Source of the DNA: Rhodoligotrophos appendicifer | GTDB taxonomy: Bacteria; Pseudomonadota; Alphaproteobacteria; Rhizobiales; Im1 | Length of the DNA stretch: 64,000 nt | Reading direction: 5' to 3' | NCBI RefSeq assembly: GCF_007474605.1 | Contig: NZ_VHKL01000007.1 | Coordinates: forward strand, 1 to 64,000 | Shown here: positions 1 through 7,862 of the stretch, in pieces | Position numbering within the stretch: the stretch's first letter is position 1 | Layout of the letters: the number at the start of each line of letters is the position of its first letter | Program-made: the position numbers and the translations under genes | The notes under the pieces: generated by a model | Told to the model about the DNA's origin: nothing | What the model saw: the letters and a program-made list of their open reading frames with translations, nothing else | Database searches by the model: none

Positions 1-334
1 TTGCCTTCCATATCGCTATGATCGCATCGAGTTCGGCCGAACTCATGTCGCCGCGTATCTCGGGAACCTCATTGTCAGCGAAGTCGTCAACTCCATTTTC
101 GCTGGCGAGCGCTTCGGTAATCCGTCTCCGCAAGCCACGTCGTTTGGTACGGCGGGTGTTGGCAGCCCACTCCCGATCAGCGGTTCGGACGTCACCAATT
201 TTGAGGTGACCCTTAGAATTCCGCACCACGCTGGCTCTGAGCCGTCCGCTTTCGATGGCGTTCTGCACTGCCTTTAAGGAGCACCCTCTGTGGCGAGAAT
301 AGGCACGCAAAGACGTCTGTTCTGATCCGCTCAC
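1..334 (-). CDS. Terminase small subunit-like protein, N-terminal part (runs off left edge)
   Basis: An open frame begins at a GTG at 334 and stays open to base 1, giving 111 residues. A strong ribosome site (GGAGG, 343-347) lies 8 bases upstream of the GTG. The N-terminus has a helix-turn-helix-like block with the motif YSRHRGCS (residues 12-19), followed by a basic stretch and DREWAANT (53-60). This pattern is typical of Nu1-type phage DNA packaging proteins, which recognise packaging sites and recruit the large terminase subunit. The family call is from recognition of the motif pattern, not a search. It reads in the same direction as the primase and integrase to its right, so it belongs to the same element. 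The rest of the packaging or capsid genes, if present, would lie left of the window. Confidence 0.65.
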   Translation of the reverse strand, partial: MSGSEQTSLRAYSRHRGCSLKAVQNAIESGRLRASVVRNSKGHLKIGDVRTADREWAANTRRTKRRGLRRRITEALASENGVDDFADNEVPEIRGDMSSAELDAIIAIWKA

Positions 335-667
335 TACCGTTTCCTCCCACCGAAAATTGACTACTGACGACCCAAAAAAAATACCTGGAACAGAAGAGCA
401 ATCGGCCCTCGAATTACCGCCGATGGGGGTGTTTCGAGAAGTACCTTGGCCTATGGGGGTGGGGCCGGCACGGGGTTTTCACCCCTCCTTGATTGCAGCC
501 CTTGGTCCAGTGCAGCCTATAGGCGAGTTGCGGTTGGCGCGGTTAGTGAGGTCCGTTTCCCATCGCCCTTACGTACATGTCAGGTGCATCACTCACATAC
601 CATGTCATTCTGACAGTTTCCCACGTGTGACCAAAAACCAACCGCTAGAACCGCTGCAACCGCAACC
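335..667. other. Gene-poor gap inside the element with short direct repeats
   Basis: No convincing gene lies between the primase end and the terminase-like gene. Three 9-base units of the form ACCGC-N4 follow one another at 641-667, immediately beyond the primase end. A CACGTG palindrome lies at 622-627. The promoter of the terminase-like gene must be in this gap. The repeats could be binding sites for the element's replication protein, but that is only inference from their place beside the primase gene. Confidence 0.35.
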
Positions 668-840
668 TCACGATTTCTCGCGCTCGACAAACCATCTCAC
701 GGGGTGACCATGGCTATCCCCCCTGCCCTCGAGCCTCAGCCCATGCGCGATCCGGCCCTTGGTGCGTGCTAACCACTTCCCAAAGGACCGGGCGTCCAAA
801 GCGCCTCTTACCGAGCTGATGGGAACGACGGCTTCACGCA
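668..840 (-). pseudogene. Displaced C-terminal tail of the primase-helicase (frameshifted)
   Basis: In the frame offset by one from the main primase reading frame, the minus strand encodes LREAVV followed by a basic tail containing FGKWLARTKGRI and ending in EREKS. This reads as the normal end of this primase family: a winged-helix-like region with a 'GKWLxRxKGR' motif. The upstream frame ends in DWRYPD at 841, and the expected continuation RYPD-LREA is restored by adding one C at 840/841. I therefore treat this stretch as the native end of the primase, cut off by a one-base loss or a sequencing error. Confidence 0.7.
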
Positions 841-3267
841 GTCTGGATAGCGCCAATCCTGCGACGTTGGCGAATGTGCGTCCTCATAGATAATGTTGCG
901 CTCTCCGCACTTTGCGATCACTTCGGCCGCCGTATGGCCGTTCTGAACCCCGGTGCCCAGGCTCTCGCTCCAAGCCGCTAAGAGCGCCGAGAGGATCTGT
1001 AGTTCAGGATCTTCATCACGAGCGGTCCGCATGCTGCCGACAGGGTCGGGACAACCAAGCCAGATCAGCGCGGACCGCACGGTATCTGACCAACCTTCGA
1101 ACGATGCCAATGCCGGTGCCCGCTCAGGCCGCCCGGCGACGATATACGCTCGGATCACAGTCAGGGCGGCGGCCACATAGCGCCCACGGCTGGCCATGAC
1201 GGCGGCCACTGGATTTTCCTTGAAGGGCCGCATCTCTGGGCGTTCCACGCGGGCGTCGAGAGAACATAGCAACACGCGCCTGGTCATATCTCCGACTAGC
1301 CGCAGGTTATTTCCGGTTGCGAAAACGGTTGCCCGGTTCATGAGGCGTTGGTTCTCTGACCTCCCCAGCACCCTCGGCTCGACGATCGGCCGTTCGATAA
1401 GCTGGCAGAGGAAGTCGCCACCAAGCTCACCATTAACATTGTCGATGCTGACGATCGGCCGACCCGCGATTGCCGCGGCGACAAGGCGCTTTTCCGTCTC
1501 TTCCTCGGTTCGGCCGGCTGCCATGACTGGGCACACCTGGCCAAGGGCGATCGCCGAGGCGGTGTCGAACAAGTACGACTTGCCTGTCCCCGCTGTCGGC
1601 GCCCTTGCCGCGTGCATGGGCGCCGCGGTGAACGCCCCCCGCACCACAGGCGTGATGAGGGCCGACAGCGCGACGCTCTCGCTTTCAGGATCCACGAACG
1701 GAAACTCGGTCAGCAGGCTTTTCAGCAGCAGCAACGCCGCGTCCGCGTCTTCTAAGTCAGGATTTGGAGGAATTGACGGCATGGCCGGTGGCGCCGTGAG
1801 AATAAGTCTCGTTTCAGGATCATATCCGGGCTCAGATAGAATAGTGCCGTCCGGTCGAAGGGTCGGGGTGGTGATCACGCCCGCGACGGCAGGAAACTGC
1901 CAATGGCCGAAGCGAGCGTTTATGGTTTTCGCAACATCTACGGGAGGATCCGCCGCCACCCAACGGGCCCTGCGGGCGTCATATTTTTCCCACGTGATTT
2001 CTTGGCAGAGCACGAAGCGCAGATATGTGTCGTCGACACTCTTGAGCTGAGCCGTCTTCGTCCGACGATTGTTCGAGGCATCCACTTCCTCGGTGACCGG
2101 CCGCACGAGCAGCATGCCGCGCTGATAAATCTCCACGCTGGCCGCCAGAAGAGCCTGTTCGGCTTCGGTTGCCATGTCGGCGAGTCGACCACCCGCAATC
2201 CGAACCGTGCGCCTTCCGCCTTGATCGTCGATGGGCGGAGGCGCCTGCTGTTCCCGGGCTGCCTGCTCAAACTCGTCAGGCGTGACCATGGCTGTTTTCA
2301 GCCATGCCAACGTGCTTTCCGGAGTCCAGCCTTCGTCAACGGCGTCGGCCGCGTCCCATCCATCTTTCCGACCCGCGGGCGGCAACAGGAGCCGAACCCC
2401 CGATGCCCACGGCGTCAGTATTTTGGCGATGGCAAGCGCAGCGCTGTGACCGGGTTCGTCGGCGTCCGGCCAGATGACGATTTTCCGACCCTTCAGCGGG
2501 GCCCAGTCGGCATGTCGGACCGCCTTGCCGCCGCTCGGCCAGGTCACAACCACGTGCTGCGGAAACAGCTGCCGAGCGCGGTCGGCGCACTTCTCGCCCT
2601 CGACGATGATCACGTTCGCCCGAGGCGATGCGGCCAAGTGCTCGAGTCCATAGAGCGGGCGAGGCTTTGCGAATGACATCCAGCGCCAGGCGCGTTTGCC
2701 GTCCGGACCGGCGCAATAGGACTGCGGCAGCACTTCCTTGCCGCCATCGGGCATATCGAACCGGCAGATGTGCCCGAGCAGGCGGCCCTCGGCATCGCGG
2801 TACGCCCATGACGTCGTGTGCTTCCCGAAGTCCCGGTGGCTCCGCAGGGGCTCTCCAGCGCTTTCCGGCACCGGATGCACGGGCGTCCACGCCTGGCGCT
2901 TCGGCGCCTTCTCCCGAGCCTCGGCCTGCCGAGGTTCGGGCAACAGACTGCCACCGAGGATCTCGGCGAGCGCGACAGCAGCCTCTCCCTGCTTGACGCC
3001 AGTCATAGCGGCGTAGAGGCTGATCGGATCGCCGCCCTGATGGTTTGCTGCGAAGTCTGCCCACTTTCCCGTCGTGATGTTGATGCTAAGGCTTTCGCCC
3101 TTTTCTCCCTGCAGGCTTCCAACCTTGAATTCGTGACCGTAGACTCGGCCGCCCGGGAACCATTGCCGGAGCAACCCCGGGTAAGCTGCGAGCGCGGCGG
3201 CCCCTATCGCCTTGAATTCCACGTCCACGATATCCCCCGACCGTCCGGTTTGGCTTGCACCGACCAT
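808..3267 (-). CDS. Phage/plasmid-type primase-helicase, frameshifted near its end
   Basis: The 819-residue frame combines an N-terminal primase part with a C-terminal ATPase, as in replication proteins of P4-like satellites and integrated elements. A Toprim segment with VIIVEGEKCAD and WPDAD lies at about 218-272. The ATPase half has a Walker A motif (TAGTGKS, 558-564), an acidic Walker B-like IVSIDNV (605-611) and a sensor-like FATGNN (649-654). The expected role is priming and unwinding for autonomous replication of the excised element. The last 12 residues are out of frame relative to the family: the native tail continues in another frame to 668. Loss of the tail may not abolish catalysis. 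The start at 3267 is an ATG. A short gap of 6 bases separates it from the preceding unknown gene, so the two are probably co-transcribed. Confidence 0.8.
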   Translation of the reverse strand: MVGASQTGRSGDIVDVEFKAIGAAALAAYPGLLRQWFPGGRVYGHEFKVGSLQGEKGESLSINITTGKWADFAANHQGGDPISLYAAMTGVKQGEAAVALAEILGGSLLPEPRQAEAREKAPKRQAWTPVHPVPESAGEPLRSHRDFGKHTTSWAYRDAEGRLLGHICRFDMPDGGKEVLPQSYCAGPDGKRAWRWMSFAKPRPLYGLEHLAASPRANVIIVEGEKCADRARQLFPQHVVVTWPSGGKAVRHADWAPLKGRKIVIWPDADEPGHSAALAIAKILTPWASGVRLLLPPAGRKDGWDAADAVDEGWTPESTLAWLKTAMVTPDEFEQAAREQQAPPPIDDQGGRRTVRIAGGRLADMATEAEQALLAASVEIYQRGMLLVRPVTEEVDASNNRRTKTAQLKSVDDTYLRFVLCQEITWEKYDARRARWVAADPPVDVAKTINARFGHWQFPAVAGVITTPTLRPDGTILSEPGYDPETRLILTAPPAMPSIPPNPDLEDADAALLLLKSLLTEFPFVDPESESVALSALITPVVRGAFTAAPMHAARAPTAGTGKSYLFDTASAIALGQVCPVMAAGRTEEETEKRLVAAAIAGRPIVSIDNVNGELGGDFLCQLIERPIVEPRVLGRSENQRLMNRATVFATGNNLRLVGDMTRRVLLCSLDARVERPEMRPFKENPVAAVMASRGRYVAAALTVIRAYIVAGRPERAPALASFEGWSDTVRSALIWLGCPDPVGSMRTARDEDPELQILSALLAAWSESLGTGVQNGHTAAEVIAKCGERNIIYEDAHSPTSQDWRYPDCVKPSFPSAR

Positions 3268-3273
3268 GATGTT

Positions 3274-3765
3274 TTAGTGAATCCAATCGGATCGCCCAAA
3301 AAAGCCGTCGTCGGGACCTGTGAACGTTTCTTCCCAGGGGCCCCGGTTAAACTCCCAGAAGCTCACTAAGCCGCTGTAGTCTAAATTTGGAAAACCCGGC
3401 TCATCCGGCACCGGCTCTGAGGGGTTTAAGCATCCCGCCATAAGTAAGCGGTCAAAAGCGATAATATTGAAATCTATACCGGTAGTCGAAGTCCAAAATT
3501 CGATTTCGAAATCTCCATAGAAACACCGCTCAAAATCGTCTTTAAATTCTCTCTTTTTACAAAATACACTGTCTGCAGGCGAGACATGGTTCCGTTTGAG
3601 TTTTGGATTTGCGTAAATGCCAAGCAGTTTTGGCGTGATTTTCGATAGGGCAGCATTTTGACTGAGTCTTGTTGCCCGGCGCTTCGGCGGTGCGAAGTGT
3701 TGAATGGCGGAAATGATGCTGCCAAATGCTGTTCTGGCTTCACTTTTTGAAAGCATGCGATCCAT
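3274..3765 (-). CDS. Hypothetical protein of the integrated element
   Basis: This 163-residue protein starts at ATG 3765 (MDRMLSK). I preferred this to the longer upstream frame because a GGAG lies 8 bases before it and because the longer start would run through the AlpA-like gene. The N-terminal half is basic; the C-terminal half is acidic and rich in aromatic residues and ends FGRSDWIH. I see no transmembrane segment and no motif I recognise. The DNA is visibly more AT-rich than its neighbours (about 3460-3660), which suggests a separately acquired cargo gene. It lies 5 bases after the stop of the AlpA-like gene and just before the primase, so it is probably in the same operon. Function unknown. 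Confidence 0.6.
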   Translation of the reverse strand: MDRMLSKSEARTAFGSIISAIQHFAPPKRRATRLSQNAALSKITPKLLGIYANPKLKRNHVSPADSVFCKKREFKDDFERCFYGDFEIEFWTSTTGIDFNIIAFDRLLMAGCLNPSEPVPDEPGFPNLDYSGLVSFWEFNRGPWEETFTGPDDGFFGRSDWIH

Positions 3766-3770
3766 TGCCG

Positions 3771-3977
3771 TCACTCCGCAGCAGCGCTGGCGTTGACGGT
3801 GTGCTCGTCGAGATACCGTTCTAGATCGGAGCGGCGGTAGACCACCTTGCGGCCGATCTTCACGTAGGGGATTCGCACATGGCCAGTATGTCGCCACGTG
3901 CTCAGGGTCCTCTCGGTCACCCCGATAACATTTGCTGCCTGCTCAGTATTGAGCAAAGCGTTTGTAGCGGTGTTCAT
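3771..3977 (-). CDS. AlpA/excisionase-type small DNA-binding protein
   Basis: The 68-residue protein is a single MerR-like winged helix: LLNTEQAANVIGV, then TLSTWRHTG, then IPYVKIGRKVVYRRSDLERYL. This is the usual form of the HTH_17/AlpA family, where the 'GRKVxYRxSDLExYL' end forms the wing. In P4-like satellites and related islands such proteins activate integrase or act as excision factors. It lies between the integrase-linked gene and the primase, which is the usual place for this regulator. The short alanine-rich tail (NASAAAE) is probably disordered. Confidence 0.8.
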   Translation of the reverse strand: MNTATNALLNTEQAANVIGVTERTLSTWRHTGHVRIPYVKIGRKVVYRRSDLERYLDEHTVNASAAAE

Positions 3978-4043
3978 CGACCAGTCTCCATCTGTTATGA
4001 TGGATTACACTCTGCGCCGACGCTCTCGACTTGTCGGCTCCCT

Positions 4044-4562
4044 CTATTTTTCAGGTTTTTCAGGGAGAAGGGCGCGGGCCTCCGGTGAGTTGAGAAACCT
4101 TTTTATATTTGCGTAGGTGCCCCGGCGTTCGTTGAACCACTTCCTGACGGTTTCAGACGAGACGTGAATCCCTAGTTCTTTCTCGGCCCAATCTGCTGCC
4201 ATTTGAAAGGCGTACGGATGATTGGGACCGGGTTTTTCCTTGGCTCCATATTTTTGCTTCGCCATGAACGCGGCATGGGCAACTAAACCCTGTCTAACTT
4301 TTTCGTGGCCGCTAAGCTTATTGGCATGAGGTTTTTTCGGTCGGCCGACCTTCGCGCGCCGGAGGAGCCACGATCTGATTTTTGGATGTACCGGCTCGCT
4401 GCCTGCCATCATCATGTCGCAGATGCTCAAGAGCAGTTTCTCAGCTTCATCATCTCCACTGTCTGCATGCGCAATCAGCAGCCATGGCAACTTTGGTCCG
4501 AGTTCGAGGTGGCGCTGGCGAACCGTCTCATCGTCCGCCACTGACCATTCCCACTCCATCAT
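4044..4562 (-). CDS. Hypothetical protein translationally coupled to the integrase
   Basis: This is a 172-residue soluble protein. Its start overlaps the integrase stop (ATGA at 4559-4562), which indicates translational coupling. Residues about 65-85 are basic (RRAKVGRPKKP), and a segment near 125-155 (MAADWAEKELGIHVSSETVRKWFNERRG) is helical with a helix-turn-helix look, so DNA binding is plausible. I do not recognise the family. Its tie to the integrase suggests a role in integration, excision or control of the element, but this is inference from position only. A second ATG directly follows the first. Confidence 0.65.
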   Translation of the reverse strand: MMEWEWSVADDETVRQRHLELGPKLPWLLIAHADSGDDEAEKLLLSICDMMMAGSEPVHPKIRSWLLRRAKVGRPKKPHANKLSGHEKVRQGLVAHAAFMAKQKYGAKEKPGPNHPYAFQMAADWAEKELGIHVSSETVRKWFNERRGTYANIKRFLNSPEARALLPEKPEK

Positions 4563-5845
4563 TCCGCAGCCTCCGCGGCAGATCGCGGATTGCGGCCGGC
4601 CTTCTCGAGGATCCTGGTTTCGATCTTCACCATGGGCTCACGCATGCGCTCCACGTCGGCACCGACATACCCAAAAGTCACGTCGCCGCTGAGATGGTTC
4701 ATCAAGCGCTTTAGAGTAAACATGCCGACGCCGACCGCGTCTGCGACCGTGGCAAAAGTGCGTCGAAGGTCGTGACATCTCACACTGGGGACGCCCGCTC
4801 TCGCCCCGATTCTGCGGACGGCCTTGCCGGGAGCGACGAAGTGCCCTTCACCACGCGCAGCCGGAAACAGCCATTCGGACCTGAACGCATGCGCAGCAGC
4901 CACACGCCGTTCGAAAATCGACAGCAGGTGCGGACCGAACGGCAAAACGTGGGGCCGACCATTCTTCGTCTCTCTGATCGTGAGTGTTGCGGCATCCCTA
5001 TTCACGTCTTCGGTTCGCAGCCCGGCCGCCTCATTGCGACGCAGCCCCGTGAACGTCAGCACCTCGAGATAATCCGCGGCAACAGGATTTAGAACTCGAT
5101 CCGCGTCGAGTGCGTCGAGCCACGCGCCGAACCGATCCTCACTGATGAAAGTCTCACGCCTCACGATCCTGCTCACGGCCAGGCGCCGGCATGCCGCTGC
5201 CACGGGGTTTGCCAGCAGCAGCGGCCGGCCATCCGGATCAGTCAGGTGGTCGACCGCATAGTTCATCACGGCCCGCATCACACGAGCCCATGAGCGCGCT
5301 ACGCCCTCCCCGCCCCGCACGATTACCCAGGTGACAGAGCCGCCCGTCTTTTCCCCGGTGGTGCGCTGGCGAATGAGGTTGTACTTACGCTCGAATTCCT
5401 CTCTCGTGAGGGTCGAAAGCGGTCGATCCAACCAATCGCCGGAATGCAATTCGATCACATCCCGATAGTCGGCGGCTGTCCGTTGCTTCATTTCATGGTT
5501 GCGCTGACGGTGAGCGATATAGGCCTCAAGGGTTTGTCGCAATGTCTGCGTAGAGGCGCGCTTGCCACGCATCTCCGCGACGACAGATTTCCCCTCTTCC
5601 ATCGTCCCGGCATGTTTCGCTGCTGAGCGCCGGGCTGCCTCGACTGACAATGCGGGGAACCGCCCGAGCTTGATCCGCTCCATTCGCCCGGTGCCTCTTA
5701 CGCGCCGGCGCAGATAGAACGTCTTGGTTCCCCCAGCGGTAATGAGAAGTTCCAGACCTGCTGCCTTGTCGTCGGTGTAAGCAATCCGGTTTTCCGGGAC
5801 TGGAAGGCCTTCGATGGCAGACTTGGTGAAGTGGATTTTTGGCAT
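4559..5845 (-). CDS. P4-type tyrosine recombinase (integrase)
   Basis: This 428-residue integrase has the full catalytic set of tyrosine recombinases: Arg269 (TFTGLRRNEAAGL), Lys294, His358 and Arg361 (HDLRRTFAT), His384 (LMNHLSG) and Tyr393 (GYVG). The N-terminus carries the DUF4102-like arm-binding domain typical of P4 integrases (MPKIHFTKSAIEGLP, then a beta-rich FYLRRRVRG). It catalyses site-specific insertion and excision between the phage-like att site and a host tRNA gene. The gene sits about 195 bases from the tRNA-Thr remnant that marks the element's right border and points into the element. The likely target is therefore tRNA-Thr(TGT). Confidence 0.95.
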   Translation of the reverse strand: MPKIHFTKSAIEGLPVPENRIAYTDDKAAGLELLITAGGTKTFYLRRRVRGTGRMERIKLGRFPALSVEAARRSAAKHAGTMEEGKSVVAEMRGKRASTQTLRQTLEAYIAHRQRNHEMKQRTAADYRDVIELHSGDWLDRPLSTLTREEFERKYNLIRQRTTGEKTGGSVTWVIVRGGEGVARSWARVMRAVMNYAVDHLTDPDGRPLLLANPVAAACRRLAVSRIVRRETFISEDRFGAWLDALDADRVLNPVAADYLEVLTFTGLRRNEAAGLRTEDVNRDAATLTIRETKNGRPHVLPFGPHLLSIFERRVAAAHAFRSEWLFPAARGEGHFVAPGKAVRRIGARAGVPSVRCHDLRRTFATVADAVGVGMFTLKRLMNHLSGDVTFGYVGADVERMREPMVKIETRILEKAGRNPRSAAEAAE

Positions 5846-6040
5846 AGCTCGGACTCCGTTGTCACAGGCCTGTCGGAGCTGTTGTCACACTAGTTGTCAC
5901 GAGATAGGGTCGAACTAGACCGAACAGCAGCGCTCGCCATCGAACCAGGAGTGACCAGTAAATCGCCAAAAATCAAGGAAAATTAGCCTTCATCGATCTA
6001 CAGAGATGACCATCGTTCATCATCGAATATCGGCGCGGAG

Positions 6041-6087
6041 GATTTGTAATCAGGGGGTCACGGGTTCAAATCCTGTTGCCGGCACCA
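6041..6087 (+). other. Attachment site (attR): 3' fragment of tRNA-Thr(TGT)
   Basis: The sequence from 6041 matches the 3' half of a tRNA-Thr. The anticodon loop TTTGTAA is at 6043-6049 (anticodon TGT, 6045-6047). It is followed by the 3' side of the anticodon stem, a proper T-arm (ACGGG-TTCAAAT-CCTGT), the acceptor strand TGCCGGC, and ACCA ending at 6087. On the 5' side only two anticodon-stem pairs form (6041-6042 with 6050-6051); there is no D-arm and no 5' acceptor strand. This is what integration into the anticodon-loop to 3'-end part of a tRNA gene leaves at the distal border. The intact tRNA should lie at the element's other end, left of the window. Confidence 0.85.
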
Positions 6088-6271
6088 ATGCCCAGGCGTC
6101 TTTACAGTTTGGTTCTCCTCGGCCGACACACCAGGTGAAGGAGCTTAAACCTCAAGCGGCGTCCTTCCTATGGTTGTGGGCAATAGGATTGATTCTCTCG
6201 ACACTTCGCTCCACTGTCCCCTGCAAAGTCGAGCGCCAGAACCGGGCTGACTTCACGCAAGGATCACATCC

Positions 6272-6697
6272 ATGATTAAAGTAGTGGACTCGAAAAGGCT
6301 TCCGCGGACCAAGGTTTGGGGCGACAATGATCCATCGGTGAATTGGGCCGGTGCCTTCGCCCTCTGCGGTGGCAACGGAAGCACCCAATCCTCGACCATC
6401 GTCTATGAGATCGAGCCCGGTCACCGCCTCGGATGGCACACGGATGCGACAGAGGAGACACAGTATATCCTCGCCGGGACGGGTGAGTTGCAGATCGAAG
6501 ATGGTAGCGTTCACGCCGTCGGAGCCGGAAGTGTCTTTGTCCTGCCCACTCCCATCAAACATGACCTCGTCAATACAGGAACCGAGACGTTGCGTGCCGT
6601 GGCTTTCTTCGCGGCCGCCATGTTCACTCAAACTTTCGATGATGTGATGATGCCTCCAAAATCGCACATCCTCGGCACGCCTAACCGAGACGGGTGA
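6272..6697 (+). CDS. Cupin-domain protein
   Basis: This 141-residue protein is a single small cupin. Motif 1 is represented by GHRLGWHTDATEETQYILAG (about 49-68), with a metal-type His and a following Glu. Motif 2 is GAGSVFVLPTPIKHDLVNTG (about 90-110), with the second His. The fold suggests a metal-dependent sugar or small-acid binding or isomerising activity, or a regulatory cupin; the substrate cannot be read from the sequence. It is the first chromosomal gene beyond the att site and stands alone, with a terminator hairpin downstream. The start ATG at 6272 has an AAGGATC-type ribosome site. Confidence 0.75.
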   Translation: MIKVVDSKRLPRTKVWGDNDPSVNWAGAFALCGGNGSTQSSTIVYEIEPGHRLGWHTDATEETQYILAGTGELQIEDGSVHAVGAGSVFVLPTPIKHDLVNTGTETLRAVAFFAAAMFTQTFDDVMMPPKSHILGTPNRDG

Positions 6698-6756
6698 TCC
6701 ACCGATGGCAATCACGCCAGCGTCGTGACACTTCGTTGAACACAGAGCTCAAAAAA

Positions 6757-6778
6757 GAAGGGTCGTAAATGGCCCTTC
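6757..6778. terminator. Bidirectional hairpin terminator between cupin gene and potD
   Basis: GAAGGGTC (6757-6764) pairs with GGCCCTTC (6771-6778) through 8 bp including one G-T, with a 6-base loop GTAAAT. A T-run follows at 6781-6785, and an A-run precedes at 6751-6756 for the other strand. It lies between two convergent genes and fits an intrinsic terminator working in both directions. Confidence 0.75.
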
Positions 6779-6807
6779 AGTTTTTCTAAGCGGCCCGCCG
6801 GAGCGAT

Positions 6808-7842
6808 CTACTTCTGGAGCTCAGTCCAGATCCTCGTATAGAGGGCCTGCGCTTCCGGGGGGCACATGAACTGGAGCTCTCCTTTTGACTTGAACTCCTC
6901 CGGTACATTTACCTCGGGCGCGGCCTCCATATCCTTCGGCATGAATTTGTCCGATCCTGAGATGCCGTTGGCGTAGCGGTGGAAGGCCGATAGCCCCGCC
7001 GCAATCTCGGGATCCATTATGAAGTTCTGAAAGAGCTTGGCATTTTCAACGTTCTTGGCATCCTTCAGCACCACGACATTGTCACTCCAGTACACAAATC
7101 CCTCTTTCGGATAACCGTAATGAATTGAGGGATGAGCCAAGCGCTGGCGCAATGCCGAGCCGTTCCAGTCGCTGGTGGCCTTGAAGTCCCCTGCCCCCAT
7201 TTTTTCAATCGTGTTGTACTCCATTGCGATCCAGTTCGGCTTTGCCGCCACCAGAAGGTCGCGAACTTTCTTCAGCACAGTCTTGTCGGCCGTACACTGA
7301 TCGCCACCGACATATTTAATGGCACCGAACATCACATCATTCATTTCGGGAACGACATTGACCTTCCCTTTGAGCTCTTCGGGGGTCTCAAAGATGATGC
7401 CCCAGGTGTTGATGTCTCCCTTGTAGACTTCGGTATTAACCGCCACACCGACAGTCCCAAGCGCCCATGGCACCGAATATTTGCGGCCAGGATCAAATTC
7501 GGGATTGGCCCAATCGGGAGCGACGTTCTTGAAGTTCTCCATCCCGTTTGGATCGGTCTCAAGCAGCAAGCCTTCCTTGATCCAGATCGGGAGATAGTTC
7601 TGCGACGGCACGGCGATATCAAAGCCCGTGCCCCCCTGCCTCACTTTCGCAAGCGCCGTGTCGTTGGAGTCATAATCTGTGATCGTGACCTTGACGTCGT
7701 ATTTCTCTTCAAACTTCTTGATGACGTCAGGGCTTGTATAATTCCCCCAGTTGTAGATGTTCAACTGCCCGGCGGCAGACGCGGTGTTCGTGGCGGCCAC
7801 GAGTGCGATCCCAAAGGCAGCTGCTGTTTTCATCCAGGTCAT
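6808..7842 (-). CDS. potD: Polyamine-type ABC transporter, periplasmic binding protein
   Basis: The 344-residue protein begins with a signal peptide (MTWMKTAAAFGIALVAATNTASAA) and then the PotD/PotF hallmark LNIYNWGNYTSP. The length and the later motifs (KYDVKVTITDYDSNDT, VPWALGTVGVAVNT) fit the spermidine/putrescine binding-protein family. It would capture substrate in the periplasm for the two permeases encoded just upstream. The start at 7842 has a strong GGAGGG site. It is the last gene of a four-gene minus-strand operon, with 20 bases between it and the potC-like gene, and a terminator follows. The exact polyamine, or a related cationic substrate, cannot be fixed from the sequence. Confidence 0.9.
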   Translation of the reverse strand: MTWMKTAAAFGIALVAATNTASAAGQLNIYNWGNYTSPDVIKKFEEKYDVKVTITDYDSNDTALAKVRQGGTGFDIAVPSQNYLPIWIKEGLLLETDPNGMENFKNVAPDWANPEFDPGRKYSVPWALGTVGVAVNTEVYKGDINTWGIIFETPEELKGKVNVVPEMNDVMFGAIKYVGGDQCTADKTVLKKVRDLLVAAKPNWIAMEYNTIEKMGAGDFKATSDWNGSALRQRLAHPSIHYGYPKEGFVYWSDNVVVLKDAKNVENAKLFQNFIMDPEIAAGLSAFHRYANGISGSDKFMPKDMEAAPEVNVPEEFKSKGELQFMCPPEAQALYTRIWTELQK

Positions 7843-7862
7843 CGATTGCCCTCCAATTGACC

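Noticed and set aside
357-707. 116-residue plus-strand frame in the island
   Set aside because: It runs antisense to the terminase promoter and primase tail, has no ribosome site and reads as low-quality Pro/Arg-rich sequence.
1196-2050. Long plus-strand frame inside the primase
   Set aside because: It is the reverse-frame shadow of the primase-helicase gene, whose domains are clearly on the minus strand.
6006-6275. Plus-strand frame across the att site
   Set aside because: It reads through the tRNA-Thr fragment and has no ribosome site.
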